The notes beneath the pieces are model-generated. The model had not been told where the DNA came from. It saw only the letters and a program-made list of their open reading frames with translations, and searched no databases. From contig CAMYFZ010000047.1 of NCBI GenBank assembly GCA_947255165.1, positions 1-13,417 of the forward strand: a stretch of 13,417 bases of DNA. The letters are read 5' to 3'. Positions 1-7,579 of the stretch are shown in pieces. This DNA is from an uncultured Varibaculum sp. (lineage in GTDB: Bacteria; Actinomycetota; Actinomycetes; Actinomycetales; Actinomycetaceae). The stretch's first letter is position 1. Each line of letters opens with the position of its first letter. The translations under genes were made by a program, and so were the position numbers.

Positions 1-4
1 GCGC

Positions 5-3000
5 CTAGATTTTCACCTGCTCCGAAAGCGGAGTGTGATTACCGAAGCGGTGGTTCGTAAAGGCTACTGCCTGTTCACGTACAAATGGAATCATTTCTAC
101 GCGTCCACAAGCGGTAACCGGGTGCGACCATACTGCTACGTTCACATTGCCATTGACAGCTTCGTTTACTGCTTTGACATCCCCACCAATCAGGCGGATA
201 CGAGCATCCAGACCGGCACCGGCCGCCCAGGCGGGCAGACGGTCACGGAAGGATTGATCGGATTCAACCTCGTAATCAATGTGCTGTACTCGCAGGTACT
301 GCAAGAGCGCAGAGTCAGGTTCTTGCGGCATCGACACCGACACTTTAGAGCCCGCGGCGCGACCGGTAGCGGCCAGCATCAGTACCTGGGAGGCGTCCTC
401 GCCCTCGGATAGCCGGATGAGTACCGGCAACGGACGGTAACGCAACACGTTACGTTCTACCCGCAGATCAGAGGGGTCATGCCCAATGCCAAACTCGGAG
501 TCCAGCGCCTGCTGGGAGGAGCGTAGCGATGCCATCACGAACTCTTTATTAGAGTCCAGAGAGCGTGCCACCTTCGCGGCCTCCACCAGAGCCCGGTTAC
601 GCAGTTCCACGCCCTCATTCGCAGGAACCCCGTCAACATCCCATTCGCCCATGCCGAATAGGTAAGAGGGGCCGCCCGCCTTGGTGCCCGCACCAATCGC
701 GGAGTTCTTCCAACCGCCGAAGGGTTGACGGCGCACGATAGCGCCGGTGATACCGCGGTTGACGTAGACGTTACCGGCCTGTACTCGATCTAGCCAGAGG
801 TTGATTTCATCGGCATCCAAAGAGTGTAAACCGGCGGTCAAACCGTAATCGGTCGCGTTTTGAATCTCGATGGCCTCTTCCAAGGTGTCGCAGCGGATAA
901 TACCCAGAATCGGACCGAAATATTCGGTCAGGTGGTATTCGCTGCCCGGCTGTACACCAGCGCGAATACCCGGAGTCCAGAGCTTTCCGGAATCATCTAG
1001 CTGCTTGGGCTTGAGCGCCCAATGCTCGCCCGGTCCCAAAGTGGTTAGGCCGCGCAGCAGCTTACCTTTGGCCGGGGTGCATAGCGAACCGGTTTGGCTG
1101 GAGGGGTTGGAGGGGTAATCCACAATCAGGGAGCGTACACCGTCAAGTAGCTGACGATGCACCCTCTCGGAGTAACCTACCGAACCGACCAGAATTGCCA
1201 GCGAGGAGGCGGAGCACTTCTGACCACAGTGGCCAAATGCCGAGTTGATAATATCTTTGACTGCCAGATCCAAGTCTGCCGAGGGGGTGACAATAATACC
1301 GTTCTTGCCGGAGGTTTCCGCCAGCAGACCCATATTGTTGTCCCAGGAACGGAACATCTTGGCAGTGTCGATAGATCCGGTCAAAATTACCCGATCTACT
1401 CGTTCGTCAGCCATCAGGTTCTTACCCAGATCCCGGTTGCCCAGCTGCACGAACTGCAGAACCTCACGTGGAACTCCTGCATCCCACATAATCTTGGCTA
1501 GTAGCGCACCTGTACGAGCAGCTTCTTTAGCCGGTTTGAAGATTACGGCTGAACCGGCAGCTAGCGCCGACACGGTAGAACCGGTAGGAATCGCAATCGG
1601 GAAGTTCCAGGGCGGGGTCGAAACCGTTACCCGGGCGGGCTTGAACTTGGCGCCCTCTTGCTGTTCCAGCTCTAGGCACTGCTGACCGTAGTAGTGGCAG
1701 AAGTCGACAGCCTCAGATACCTCGATATCGCCGCCATCTAGGGCTTTACCGCATTCGGCAGCCGCAACTTCCATCAGCTGGGCGCGGTGCTGGCTGAGCC
1801 CGACGCCTACGCGGTGAATAATCTCGGAGCGTTCCTTAGCGGGACGCGCCGCCCAAACTTCGGCCGCCGCAACCGCCCCGGCTAGCATTTGATCTAGCAC
1901 GTTGGCATCGGAAACGGTGGCTTCTTCAACTTCTTTAATCCCAATCTGACAATCGGGAATATTCTTAACGATCTCGCGCGACCATTCGATATTTTCCGGC
2001 AAGGAAGGATCCGAATCCGGGGTATTCGCGAAAGTCCACTCCCCGTCTTTTTGTACAAAAGATTTAATATCGTCGGCGGTCTCGGTGAGACGATTTTGCT
2101 GACGTACCGGACCAACTTCGACCTCGTAAACCCGATCCAGGGCGCGACGGAAACGCTGTTCTTCCTTATGCAGAACATCCGCGTCATCCAGATCGAAAAT
2201 ATCGGACATAAAGTTCTGATCCAGCGAGTTTTCTTCCAACCGTCGTACCAGGTAGGCGATAGCCACGTCGTATTCTTCGGGGTTAACTACCGGCACGTAG
2301 AACAACAGGTGACCCGTGTCCTCAGCTACTGCCTTGGACTGGGGAGAAGCCATCCCGGTAAGCATCTCGAACTCTACCCCGCCGCTTTCCAGCACTCCGC
2401 GCTCATGCGCTAGCTCGAACGCAAAGGCCACGGTAAACAGGTTCATGCCTGCTACCCCGATCTTAATGTTGCGGGTGTGCTCTTTAGTTAAGGCGTAGTC
2501 GAGCACTTTCATGTAGTTAGAGTCAGTATCCTGCTTGCACTTTTGGGTGGTGAGTTTCCAGCCGCGTTCGCGAGAATCCACGGTTTCCATCGAAAGGTTT
2601 GCGCCCTTAACAACGCGAACTTTGATGCGTCCGCCCCCATTGGCTACGCGCTCAGCCGCCCATTCTTGCAGGTGCTTCATAGCGGGGAGGGCGTCGGGCA
2701 GGTAGGCCTGCAGTACGATGCCCGCTTCCAGCTTTTCTAGTCCGGGGGTTTCCAGAATCTTCTTGAACACATCAATGGTCATATGAAGGTCTTTGTATTC
2801 CTCCATATCCAGGTTGATGAACTTCTTTTGTTCATAGGAGTTCGCGCGGCGATATAGCGGCAGGAGGGCGTTTACTGCCCGATCTACCACGTGATCATAT
2901 GCCCAGGGGTTGTGGGGGCCGGTAACTGCCGAAACTTTCAAAGATACGTACTCTACGTCCGGACGCTCTAGCAGCGCCATAGTATCGGTTAGCCGCTTGT

Positions 3001-3499
3001 TAGCTTCCTCGTCGCCGAGGATCGCTTCGCCCAGCAGGTTCATGTTGAGCCGCATCCCGCCCTGTTTTAGCCGCTCAATAGCCGGCCCCAGTTTGGCATC
3101 GGAGACGTCCAGAACTAGATCCCCAACTAGCTTGGCGAATACGCTACGGGTGATCGGGACAACCACCTTGGGTAATACCGGTGCCAAGGCGCCGCCCAGT
3201 TTGAAGGGCAAACGCAGGTACCAGGGGAGGAAGCCGACAGAGGAGGACGCGAGGCGGTTCATCTCATCCGCAGCTACCTGCAAATCCTCGGGGCGAATAA
3301 CCCCGTCTACAAAGGCAACCGTAAAGTCGAGACCAGCTTGATCTTCGAGCACCTGGGAGAGGAGCTTCGCTGCTCGATCTTCTGGATATTTCTCGGACTC
3401 CCGTACCCATTTCTGGGCACGAGCGACCGCCAGATCCGCAAGGTGACGGCAGTCGCCGGTTTCCCCGCCAACTTTGGGGGGAGCCACGCTTTCTGACAT
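5..3499 (-). CDS. putA: Bifunctional proline dehydrogenase / L-glutamate gamma-semialdehyde dehydrogenase (PutA)
   Basis: Oxidises proline to pyrroline-5-carboxylate with FAD, then glutamate semialdehyde to glutamate with NAD+. Family members are peripheral membrane flavoenzymes that pass electrons to quinone. The 1164-residue product shows a proline dehydrogenase barrel (about 60-470) with VKGAN (K298) and the substrate-binding AYLVRRLEEN (Y416, R419, R420). A semialdehyde dehydrogenase domain follows (about 530-960) with PPWNFP (629-634), general base E728 in AETSGKN and catalytic C762 in GQKCSA. A C-terminal domain of about 190 residues ends in REQAVAFTNHRFG, as in long PutAs. There is no N-terminal ribbon-helix-helix DNA-binding domain as in E. 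coli PutA, so it is probably not its own repressor. The ATG at 3499 has AAAGGA 10 bases upstream. It lies 170 bases downstream of putP on the same strand. Function is secure; regulation is unknown. Confidence 0.96.
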   Translation of the reverse strand: MSESVAPPKVGGETGDCRHLADLAVARAQKWVRESEKYPEDRAAKLLSQVLEDQAGLDFTVAFVDGVIRPEDLQVAADEMNRLASSSVGFLPWYLRLPFKLGGALAPVLPKVVVPITRSVFAKLVGDLVLDVSDAKLGPAIERLKQGGMRLNMNLLGEAILGDEEANKRLTDTMALLERPDVEYVSLKVSAVTGPHNPWAYDHVVDRAVNALLPLYRRANSYEQKKFINLDMEEYKDLHMTIDVFKKILETPGLEKLEAGIVLQAYLPDALPAMKHLQEWAAERVANGGGRIKVRVVKGANLSMETVDSRERGWKLTTQKCKQDTDSNYMKVLDYALTKEHTRNIKIGVAGMNLFTVAFAFELAHERGVLESGGVEFEMLTGMASPQSKAVAEDTGHLLFYVPVVNPEEYDVAIAYLVRRLEENSLDQNFMSDIFDLDDADVLHKEEQRFRRALDRVYEVEVGPVRQQNRLTETADDIKSFVQKDGEWTFANTPDSDPSLPENIEWSREIVKNIPDCQIGIKEVEEATVSDANVLDQMLAGAVAAAEVWAARPAKERSEIIHRVGVGLSQHRAQLMEVAAAECGKALDGGDIEVSEAVDFCHYYGQQCLELEQQEGAKFKPARVTVSTPPWNFPIAIPTGSTVSALAAGSAVIFKPAKEAARTGALLAKIMWDAGVPREVLQFVQLGNRDLGKNLMADERVDRVILTGSIDTAKMFRSWDNNMGLLAETSGKNGIIVTPSADLDLAVKDIINSAFGHCGQKCSASSLAILVGSVGYSERVHRQLLDGVRSLIVDYPSNPSSQTGSLCTPAKGKLLRGLTTLGPGEHWALKPKQLDDSGKLWTPGIRAGVQPGSEYHLTEYFGPILGIIRCDTLEEAIEIQNATDYGLTAGLHSLDADEINLWLDRVQAGNVYVNRGITGAIVRRQPFGGWKNSAIGAGTKAGGPSYLFGMGEWDVDGVPANEGVELRNRALVEAAKVARSLDSNKEFVMASLRSSQQALDSEFGIGHDPSDLRVERNVLRYRPLPVLIRLSEGEDASQVLMLAATGRAAGSKVSVSMPQEPDSALLQYLRVQHIDYEVESDQSFRDRLPAWAAGAGLDARIRLIGGDVKAVNEAVNGNVNVAVWSHPVTACGRVEMIPFVREQAVAFTNHRFGNHTPLSEQVKI

Positions 3500-3506
3500 T
3501 TTGTTT

Positions 3507-3527
3507 CAGTCCTTTCTTAGGAAACTG
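3507..3527 (-). promoter_or_regulatory. Small inverted repeat around the putA ribosome-binding site
   Basis: In the minus-strand RNA, CAGT (3524-3527) can pair with ACTG (3507-3510), with CC/GG pairing inside. The putA Shine-Dalgarno AAAGGA (3510-3515) falls in the 3' half of this element. The stem is short and bulged, so sequestration of the ribosome-binding site is only a possibility. Confidence 0.25.
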
Positions 3528-3548
3528 TTAATAGGTATCGATCGCACC

Positions 3549-3598
3549 TAAGGGCGCAGAGAGCCGGGCTTGGTATTGCCCGACCCTCTACGCACTTA
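3549..3598 (-). promoter_or_regulatory. Long hairpin in the putP-putA spacer, fully paired only in minus-strand RNA
   Basis: Arms 3554-3569 and 3578-3593 (16 bases each) flank an 8-base loop. After one mismatch (3553/3594) four more pairs follow (3549-3552 with 3595-3598). On the plus strand there are three A-C mismatches in the main stem (3557/3590, 3562/3585, 3564/3583). In minus-strand RNA all three become G-U wobbles, giving an unbroken 16-pair stem. No U-run follows it, so it is not a standard intrinsic terminator. It could be an mRNA processing or stability element between the two cistrons, or part of a putA leader. Structure is read directly; function is inferred. Confidence 0.6.
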
Positions 3599-3600
3599 TA
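3595..3600 (-). promoter_or_regulatory. Possible -10 element for a separate putA promoter
   Basis: The minus strand reads TATAAG here, five of six matches to TATAAT. No convincing -35 hexamer lies 16-18 bases upstream. If used, transcription would start near 3588, inside the left arm of the spacer hairpin. Weak candidate. Confidence 0.25.
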
Positions 3601-3642
3601 TTTTCAAGGTAACACTAGATGCGAGGAAGTGTACCCCGATTG

Positions 3643-3673
3643 TAGGGACTTTTTTCCTAGTCCCTATTTTTAT
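3643..3673 (+). terminator. Intrinsic-terminator-like hairpin facing the plus strand, just after putP
   Basis: TAGGGACT (3643-3650) and AGTCCCTA (3659-3666) form a perfect 8-pair stem with an 8-base loop, followed on the plus strand by TTTTTATT. The U-tract is on the plus strand, antisense to putA and putP. On the minus strand the stem is followed by CAATCGGGG, not by U residues. It may terminate antisense transcripts coming off putA, or protect the 3' end of putP mRNA. It abuts the putP stop codon (3670-3672). Confidence 0.45.
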
Positions 3674-5361
3674 TCAGTTTTCTGTGATTCAGGTACCGGT
3701 CCTGCGGTGTCTACCTCCGCAATCGGCACCACAGTTACCGGGGTAACTTTGCGTCCTTCTAAAGTAGAGTTAATTTCCTCTTGCGAGGCATGAGCCAGTT
3801 TGACGGCAAGATCGAACTCTTCGTCGATTTCCTTATTTGGCTTGTAGGTGGCGCGAGACACCAGCCAGGAGACCAGCAGGTTCAGTAAGAATCCGGGTAG
3901 AATCTCGTAGACCTGGAAGAACATCGGCACCGTGTCTGGTAGATTGCCCCAGATGCCCACGGTAATAGCACCCACGGCCATACCGGCTGCAGCGCCTTGC
4001 CAGGTGTACTTGCGCCAGTAGAGGCTGAGTACAACCACTGGACCGAAGGCGGCCCCGAAGCCTGCCCAGGCGAAAGAAACCAGACCCAGAATCGAGTCGG
4101 TACGGAACCAGGCAAAGAAAGCGGCGATCACCGAAATCGCTAACACCACCATCCGGCCGGCGTTAATACCTTTGGTGCCCAGCAGACGGCGCTTCTTGAT
4201 ACCGCGGTAAATATCCTCAACCACTGCGGAGGAAGTCACCAATAGCTGCGAAGACACGGTGGACATGATGGCGGCCAAAATCGCAGCCAACATGAACCCG
4301 GCGAGCACGGCGGGGAAGAGCTTTTCCCCCATCACTAGGTAGATGCTCTCTTGCGGGTTAACTTTCACCCGATCCAGGGCTTCTTTGATTCCACCGATGC
4401 CATTTTCGACTAGGGCACGCCCGATGAGAGCGGTCATAGTAGCGCCTAGCACACACAGGAACATCCAGCCGATGCCTAGGCGGCGCGCCGAGACCGCTTC
4501 TTTGGGGGAGCGCAGGGCCATATAACGCACGATTACGTGGGGCATACCTACATATCCCAGCCCCCAGGCCAGACCGTTGAGCATCGACAACTTACCAGCA
4601 GCGCCATCACCTACGATGGAGAACATATGACCTTCCAGGCCACTGAGGGTGCCAGTCATCACTCCGAATCCGCCCAGGGCGACTACGCCGAAGATCGGTA
4701 CCAGCAGCAGGGCGATTAACATCATGATGCCTTGCACCATGTCGGTCCAGGACACCGCCAAGAACCCGCCTACCAGGGTGTAAAGAATAACCACCCCGGC
4801 CACGATTACCATGCCCACGTGGTAGTTAACATGGAAGATCGATTCGAAGAACACGCCGCCAGACACCATGCCGCTGGCCACATAGATGGTGAAGAAGAAA
4901 AGAATAATTATCCCGGCTACCATCTGCAGGACGTATTTGTCGTCCTTAAGGCGTGCCGACATGAACGAAGGAACGGTAATCGAGTCTCCGGCTACCTGCG
5001 AATAGGAACGCAGACGGGGAGCCACCCATTTCCAGGCGCACCAGGAACCAATCAGCAGCCCGATGGCAATCCAGGATTCCACCAGACCGGTTAGATAGAG
5101 GGCGCCCGGCAGTCCCATCATTAACCACCCGGACATATCCGCAGCACCAGCGGAAAGCGCGGCTACCAGGGGAGGTAGGGAACGTCCCCCCACCATGTAG
5201 TCATCCATGGTTTGGGTGCGGGTGTAACCGTAGATACCGATCAAGATCATGGCTACGAAGTAAATCACCATGGCGATGGCGATACCGCTAGTGCTCCCGC
5301 TACTTATAAAATCTGCCGCACCTACTGTGGGCATTACTAATGTTGAGAATGTACTTATCAT
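3670..5361 (-). CDS. putP: Sodium/proline symporter (PutP), SSS family
   Basis: Imports L-proline with Na+ across the cytoplasmic membrane and feeds PutA downstream. The 563-residue product is rich in membrane-spanning segments. It carries the PutP signature LSAGAADMSGWLMMGLPGA near residues 69-87; D75 corresponds to the E. coli Na+-site D55. It also has MSTVSSQLLVTSS near 366-378, with S367/T368 matching the S340/T341 Na+ ligands. Compared with E. coli PutP (502 residues) it has about 20 extra N-terminal residues and a hydrophilic C-terminal tail of about 55. The ATG at 5361 is chosen because GGAG lies five bases upstream and a promoter sits at 5406-5434. An in-frame TTG at 5427 would add 22 residues but falls inside the promoter spacer and lacks a ribosome-binding site. 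Confidence 0.94.
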   Translation of the reverse strand: MISTFSTLVMPTVGAADFISSGSTSGIAIAMVIYFVAMILIGIYGYTRTQTMDDYMVGGRSLPPLVAALSAGAADMSGWLMMGLPGALYLTGLVESWIAIGLLIGSWCAWKWVAPRLRSYSQVAGDSITVPSFMSARLKDDKYVLQMVAGIIILFFFTIYVASGMVSGGVFFESIFHVNYHVGMVIVAGVVILYTLVGGFLAVSWTDMVQGIMMLIALLLVPIFGVVALGGFGVMTGTLSGLEGHMFSIVGDGAAGKLSMLNGLAWGLGYVGMPHVIVRYMALRSPKEAVSARRLGIGWMFLCVLGATMTALIGRALVENGIGGIKEALDRVKVNPQESIYLVMGEKLFPAVLAGFMLAAILAAIMSTVSSQLLVTSSAVVEDIYRGIKKRRLLGTKGINAGRMVVLAISVIAAFFAWFRTDSILGLVSFAWAGFGAAFGPVVVLSLYWRKYTWQGAAAGMAVGAITVGIWGNLPDTVPMFFQVYEILPGFLLNLLVSWLVSRATYKPNKEIDEEFDLAVKLAHASQEEINSTLEGRKVTPVTVVPIAEVDTAGPVPESQKTE

Positions 5362-5405
5362 TTGCTCTCCATTGGGGTTTGCGCCGAGACTTTCGACTGC
5401 GAAAC

Positions 5406-5434
5406 ATATTATCTCGCTGTCGAGCAAATCACAA
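5406..5434 (-). promoter_or_regulatory. putP promoter (housekeeping sigma type)
   Basis: The minus strand shows -35 TTGTGA (5429-5434), a 17-base spacer and -10 TAATAT (5406-5411), which predicts a start near 5399 and a leader of about 38 bases before the ATG at 5361. The spacer contains the inverted repeat CTCG-N4-CGAG (5413-5424). The -35 overlaps TGTGA-N6-CGACA (5418-5433), which matches 8 of 10 positions of the CRP/GlxR-type consensus TGTGA-N6-TCACA. Promoter geometry is good; operator identity is inferred. Confidence 0.55.
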
Positions 5435-5466
5435 TATAGTACGGGACTTTAGGTACTTGAGAGCTG

Positions 5467-5483
5467 TAAGTCTTTTTGACTTA
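5467..5483. promoter_or_regulatory. Palindrome TAAGTC-N5-GACTTA upstream of the putP promoter
   Basis: Perfect 6-base arms (5467-5472, 5478-5483) flank TTTTT. The centre is about 76 bases upstream of the predicted putP start, a position suited to an activator. Another GACTT (5445-5449) lies 33 bases, about three helical turns, from the right arm (5478). The binding protein cannot be named. Confidence 0.4.
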
Positions 5484-5551
5484 AAAAGGGTAAACCGGCA
5501 GAAAAACAGAGGTTTAGAGCACCTATTTTCCAGCTAGAATTTTCCTAAAAC

Positions 5552-5577
5552 ATCTAGGTCTAAAGACCTGGATTTTT
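5552..5577. terminator. Terminator-like hairpin downstream of ispF
   Basis: ATCTAGGTC (5552-5560) and GACCTGGAT (5565-5573) form a 9-pair stem in plus-strand RNA (one U-G pair) with loop TAAA, followed by TTTT to 5577. On the minus strand, the direction of ispF, the stem has one C-A mismatch and is followed by GTTTTAG, so it may act in both directions. It lies about 150 bases past the ispF stop codon. A third copy of ATCTAGGTC follows at 5581-5589, so operator function is an alternative. Confidence 0.35.
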
Positions 5578-5729
5578 GTGATCTAGGTCGCTGTATTTAG
5601 GAGTCTGGCGACTGTAAGTAGGCTAAATGAGGCTAAGGGTTTGTGCCTAGCTTTTAATAAGGAGAGTTTTTCTTTACTTAGACACAGTGAAGATATTACT
5701 GCCGATAAGGGATCCCGGCGAAGCTCAGT

Positions 5730-6305
5730 TCAGCATCGAGGGTAAACCAGGGCGGTAGCTATCGCCGCCGCGCCCTCCCCGCGTCCGGTAAACCCCAGTT
5801 TGTCCGAGGTAGTTGCGGAAATAGAAACCGGTGCCCCCACTGCCTCCTCCAGGGCTTCCCGCGCCTGCTGATAGCGTGCCCCCATCCGCGGATGATTAGC
5901 GATCACCTGAACGGCGGCATTTCCCAGTTCCCACCCTGCCTGGTGAATAATCTCCATGGTGGCTGCTAATAGCTGCTTACCAGAGGCTCCCTGCCACTGG
6001 GGACGATCAGTACCAAAATGGGTACCCAAGTCCCCTTGGCCGGCCGCCGATAAAATGGCGTCACAGAGGGCGTGGGCGGCCACATCCGCATCGGAATGCC
6101 CCTTAAGGGGGGTTTCCCCCGGCCAGGAAAGTCCGGCTACCATGCACGGACGGGACTCAGACTCCGGGTCGGCGGGGTCAGCAAAAGCATGAACGTCGCT
6201 GCCAATACCTACCCGAGGTAGTAGGTAAGGAACGGAAGGCTCGGTTCTGGTTGTGGATGCACTGGTCGAGATTTCCGGGTTGGGGTCGCAATGGGAATCA
6301 ATCAT
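5730..6305 (-). CDS. ispF: 2-C-methyl-D-erythritol 2,4-cyclodiphosphate synthase (IspF)
   Basis: Converts CDP-methylerythritol 2-phosphate to the cyclic diphosphate with release of CMP in the MEP isoprenoid pathway; family members are cytosolic homotrimers. The 191-residue product has the metal-binding SDVHAF (D37, H39), [12 protein letters not shown] with the third ligand H78, [10 protein letters not shown], and the C-terminal [13 protein letters not shown] signature. It is about 30 residues longer than the usual 157-160. The extra residues form a polar Ser/Thr/Pro-rich N-terminus before RVGIGSDVH. No other in-frame ATG or GTG lies between the ATG at 6305 and the conserved core, so the extension is probably real, although the ribosome-binding site (GGTGG) is weak. 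It follows mutT1 by 116 bases. ispD, often adjacent to ispF elsewhere, is not in the window. Confidence 0.95.
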   Translation of the reverse strand: MIDSHCDPNPEISTSASTTRTEPSVPYLLPRVGIGSDVHAFADPADPESESRPCMVAGLSWPGETPLKGHSDADVAAHALCDAILSAAGQGDLGTHFGTDRPQWQGASGKQLLAATMEIIHQAGWELGNAAVQVIANHPRMGARYQQAREALEEAVGAPVSISATTSDKLGFTGRGEGAAAIATALVYPRC

Positions 6306-6337
6306 GCCACCAGTTTAGCTGTCCGGATGCTGGTTTG

Positions 6338-6378
6338 AGTCGCGGTATACCTAGCAAGGAAACTCTCTCAGCGCGACT
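6338..6378. repeat. Inverted repeat upstream of ispF
   Basis: AGTCGCG (6338-6344) and CGCGACT (6372-6378) are perfect 7-base arms around a 27-base interval that contains GTATAC. The element lies 33-73 bases upstream of the ispF start. It could form a hairpin in the mutT1-ispF transcript or be an operator pair. No clear promoter was found with it. Confidence 0.3.
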
Positions 6379-6399
6379 AACCCTGCCAGCAGAGCAGTG

Positions 6400-6419
6400 A
6401 AAATATTCCCCTGGGGGGA
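6400..6419 (-). terminator. Weak terminator candidate after mutT1
   Basis: In minus-strand RNA UCCCC (6415-6419) pairs with GGGGA (6407-6411) around a 3-base loop and is followed by AUAUUUU. The stem is only five pairs, so any termination is likely to be partial and ispF may still be co-transcribed. Confidence 0.25.
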
Positions 6420-6421
6420 CC

Positions 6422-7456
6422 CTACGGATCTAGACGGAATAGTTCCAGATCAACTATTCGGGTCTCGGGATAGTCAGCCAGATGCGCGATCAGCATTCCC
6501 GCAGTTTTTAAATAGGGGTCGCGCTGGGGAAGTATTCTCCCTAAATTATTGGGCGTCAGCGGAGCTAACTCGCCAATAATCCCCGGAATCGTGGGGCGAT
6601 GTACGCAAATCGCCAAGGAATCGGGAGGCTGATCGGCAGGAGCATCTAAAAGTAGCCTGCGAACCGCTTTCCGCATAGCCGCAGGATTTTCCCGATAGGC
6701 GTCCTCGGTAAAAGCGGGCTCCATTTTTAGGGGAGTACCCGAGAGCGTGGCATAGGGGGCAACGGTGGCCACGCAGCGACGCCAAGGGGAAGTGATTATC
6801 TGGTTAATCCCCAGAGCCGAAAGCGCCGGGATTAACCGCAACACTTGCGAGGAGCCGCGGCGTGAAAGCGGCCGAGTCATCTCCCCGTGTTCCCAACGAG
6901 AACGTTTGGTGGCTTTAGCGTGCCGTAACACCGCCACCGTCCGGGTTACTAAAGTGTGCTCTGCCAAGCGGGTGAGCAGTTCTTCTAGCAGACGGCGATC
7001 GCCGCGGCGAGTTAGCATCCGCATAGCTTTGCGCGCCCCCACCCACTGTGATTTATCAATTTCTTTGCTAGGTGCCGGGGGAGCGAGGGGGCGTGCTCGC
7101 AAAGTTTCCTTGGAAACATCCGGAAAACCTACCCAGTAATAAACCTCTTTGGTTACTCCCGATCCCAGTCGATAACGCTGCACCGTCAGCGGTGCTCCTA
7201 GTCGAATGGGAACTCCGGTTTCCTCTTCCACCTCGCGCACCGCCGTTGCCGGGATAGCTTCCCCAGGTTCGCGTTTGCCTTTCGGCCAAGACCAGTCGTC
7301 ATAGCGGGGTCGATGCACTATCAGTACCTCGATATCTTGGCGCTTGGCGGGGAGGGAGGTACCAGAAATTGGGTTAGCTTCTGGCCGCAGACGCCAAACT
7401 AATGCGCCTGCGGATCGTACTATCCGCATATGCGGTGGCTTAGGTCGAGCCGTCAT
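6422..7456 (-). CDS. mutT1: Two-domain Nudix hydrolase / histidine phosphatase (MutT1-like)
   Basis: A likely nucleotide-sanitising enzyme: characterised mycobacterial MutT1 proteins with this architecture hydrolyse 8-oxo-(d)GTP and diadenosine polyphosphates. In the 344-residue product the Nudix box occupies 60-82 and matches GX5EX7REUXEEXGU exactly (G60, E66, R74-E75, E78-E79, G81). A histidine phosphatase domain runs from about 172 to the end, with LRHAKA (R178, H179), SPWRRC (R226/R227), E251 and H286 as the expected catalytic residues. It sits directly downstream of ppk (123 bases), the arrangement of M. tuberculosis Rv2984-Rv2985. The ATG at 7456 is preferred. GTG at 7465 follows AAAGG too closely, and TTG at 7501 has no ribosome-binding site. 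The exact substrate here is inferred. Confidence 0.9.
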   Translation of the reverse strand: MTARPKPPHMRIVRSAGALVWRLRPEANPISGTSLPAKRQDIEVLIVHRPRYDDWSWPKGKREPGEAIPATAVREVEEETGVPIRLGAPLTVQRYRLGSGVTKEVYYWVGFPDVSKETLRARPLAPPAPSKEIDKSQWVGARKAMRMLTRRGDRRLLEELLTRLAEHTLVTRTVAVLRHAKATKRSRWEHGEMTRPLSRRGSSQVLRLIPALSALGINQIITSPWRRCVATVAPYATLSGTPLKMEPAFTEDAYRENPAAMRKAVRRLLLDAPADQPPDSLAICVHRPTIPGIIGELAPLTPNNLGRILPQRDPYLKTAGMLIAHLADYPETRIVDLELFRLDP

Positions 7457-7579
7457 TATCGCCACTTGCCTTTCTCGTAATCTGTTTCCATTGTCTAACA
7501 AATTACGTGTAAGGTCATTCTCCCAGGTGACAGGGGTAAAACTGTATTAACGTGAAGAGTTAGCCGGAAAATTCGCCGC

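Larger units (their letters stand above)
5362..5729. other. Gene-free interval between ispF and putP (368 bases)
   Basis: I find no convincing coding sequence here. It is A+T-richer than its neighbours. It holds the putP leader and promoter, the TAAGTC palindrome, a repeat cluster near 5552-5589, a direct repeat GGCTAA (5621-5626 and 5631-5636) and a weak hairpin at 5632-5651 followed by TTTT. The ispF 3' untranslated region must also end here. AAGGAGAG at 5658-5665 resembles a ribosome-binding site on the plus strand but has no suitably spaced start codon. Confidence 0.6.

Noticed and set aside
5362..5427. 22-residue N-terminal extension of PutP from a TTG at 5427
   Set aside because: The TTG lies inside the promoter spacer, has no ribosome-binding site, and the ATG at 5361 has GGAG at the right distance.
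5658..5665. AAGGAGAG, a plus-strand ribosome-binding-site-like sequence
   Set aside because: No ATG, GTG or TTG lies within a usable distance, and no open frame follows.
7457..7501. 15-residue N-terminal extension of the MutT1-like protein from a TTG at 7501
   Set aside because: No Shine-Dalgarno precedes it, and the Nudix fold starts well after the ATG at 7456.
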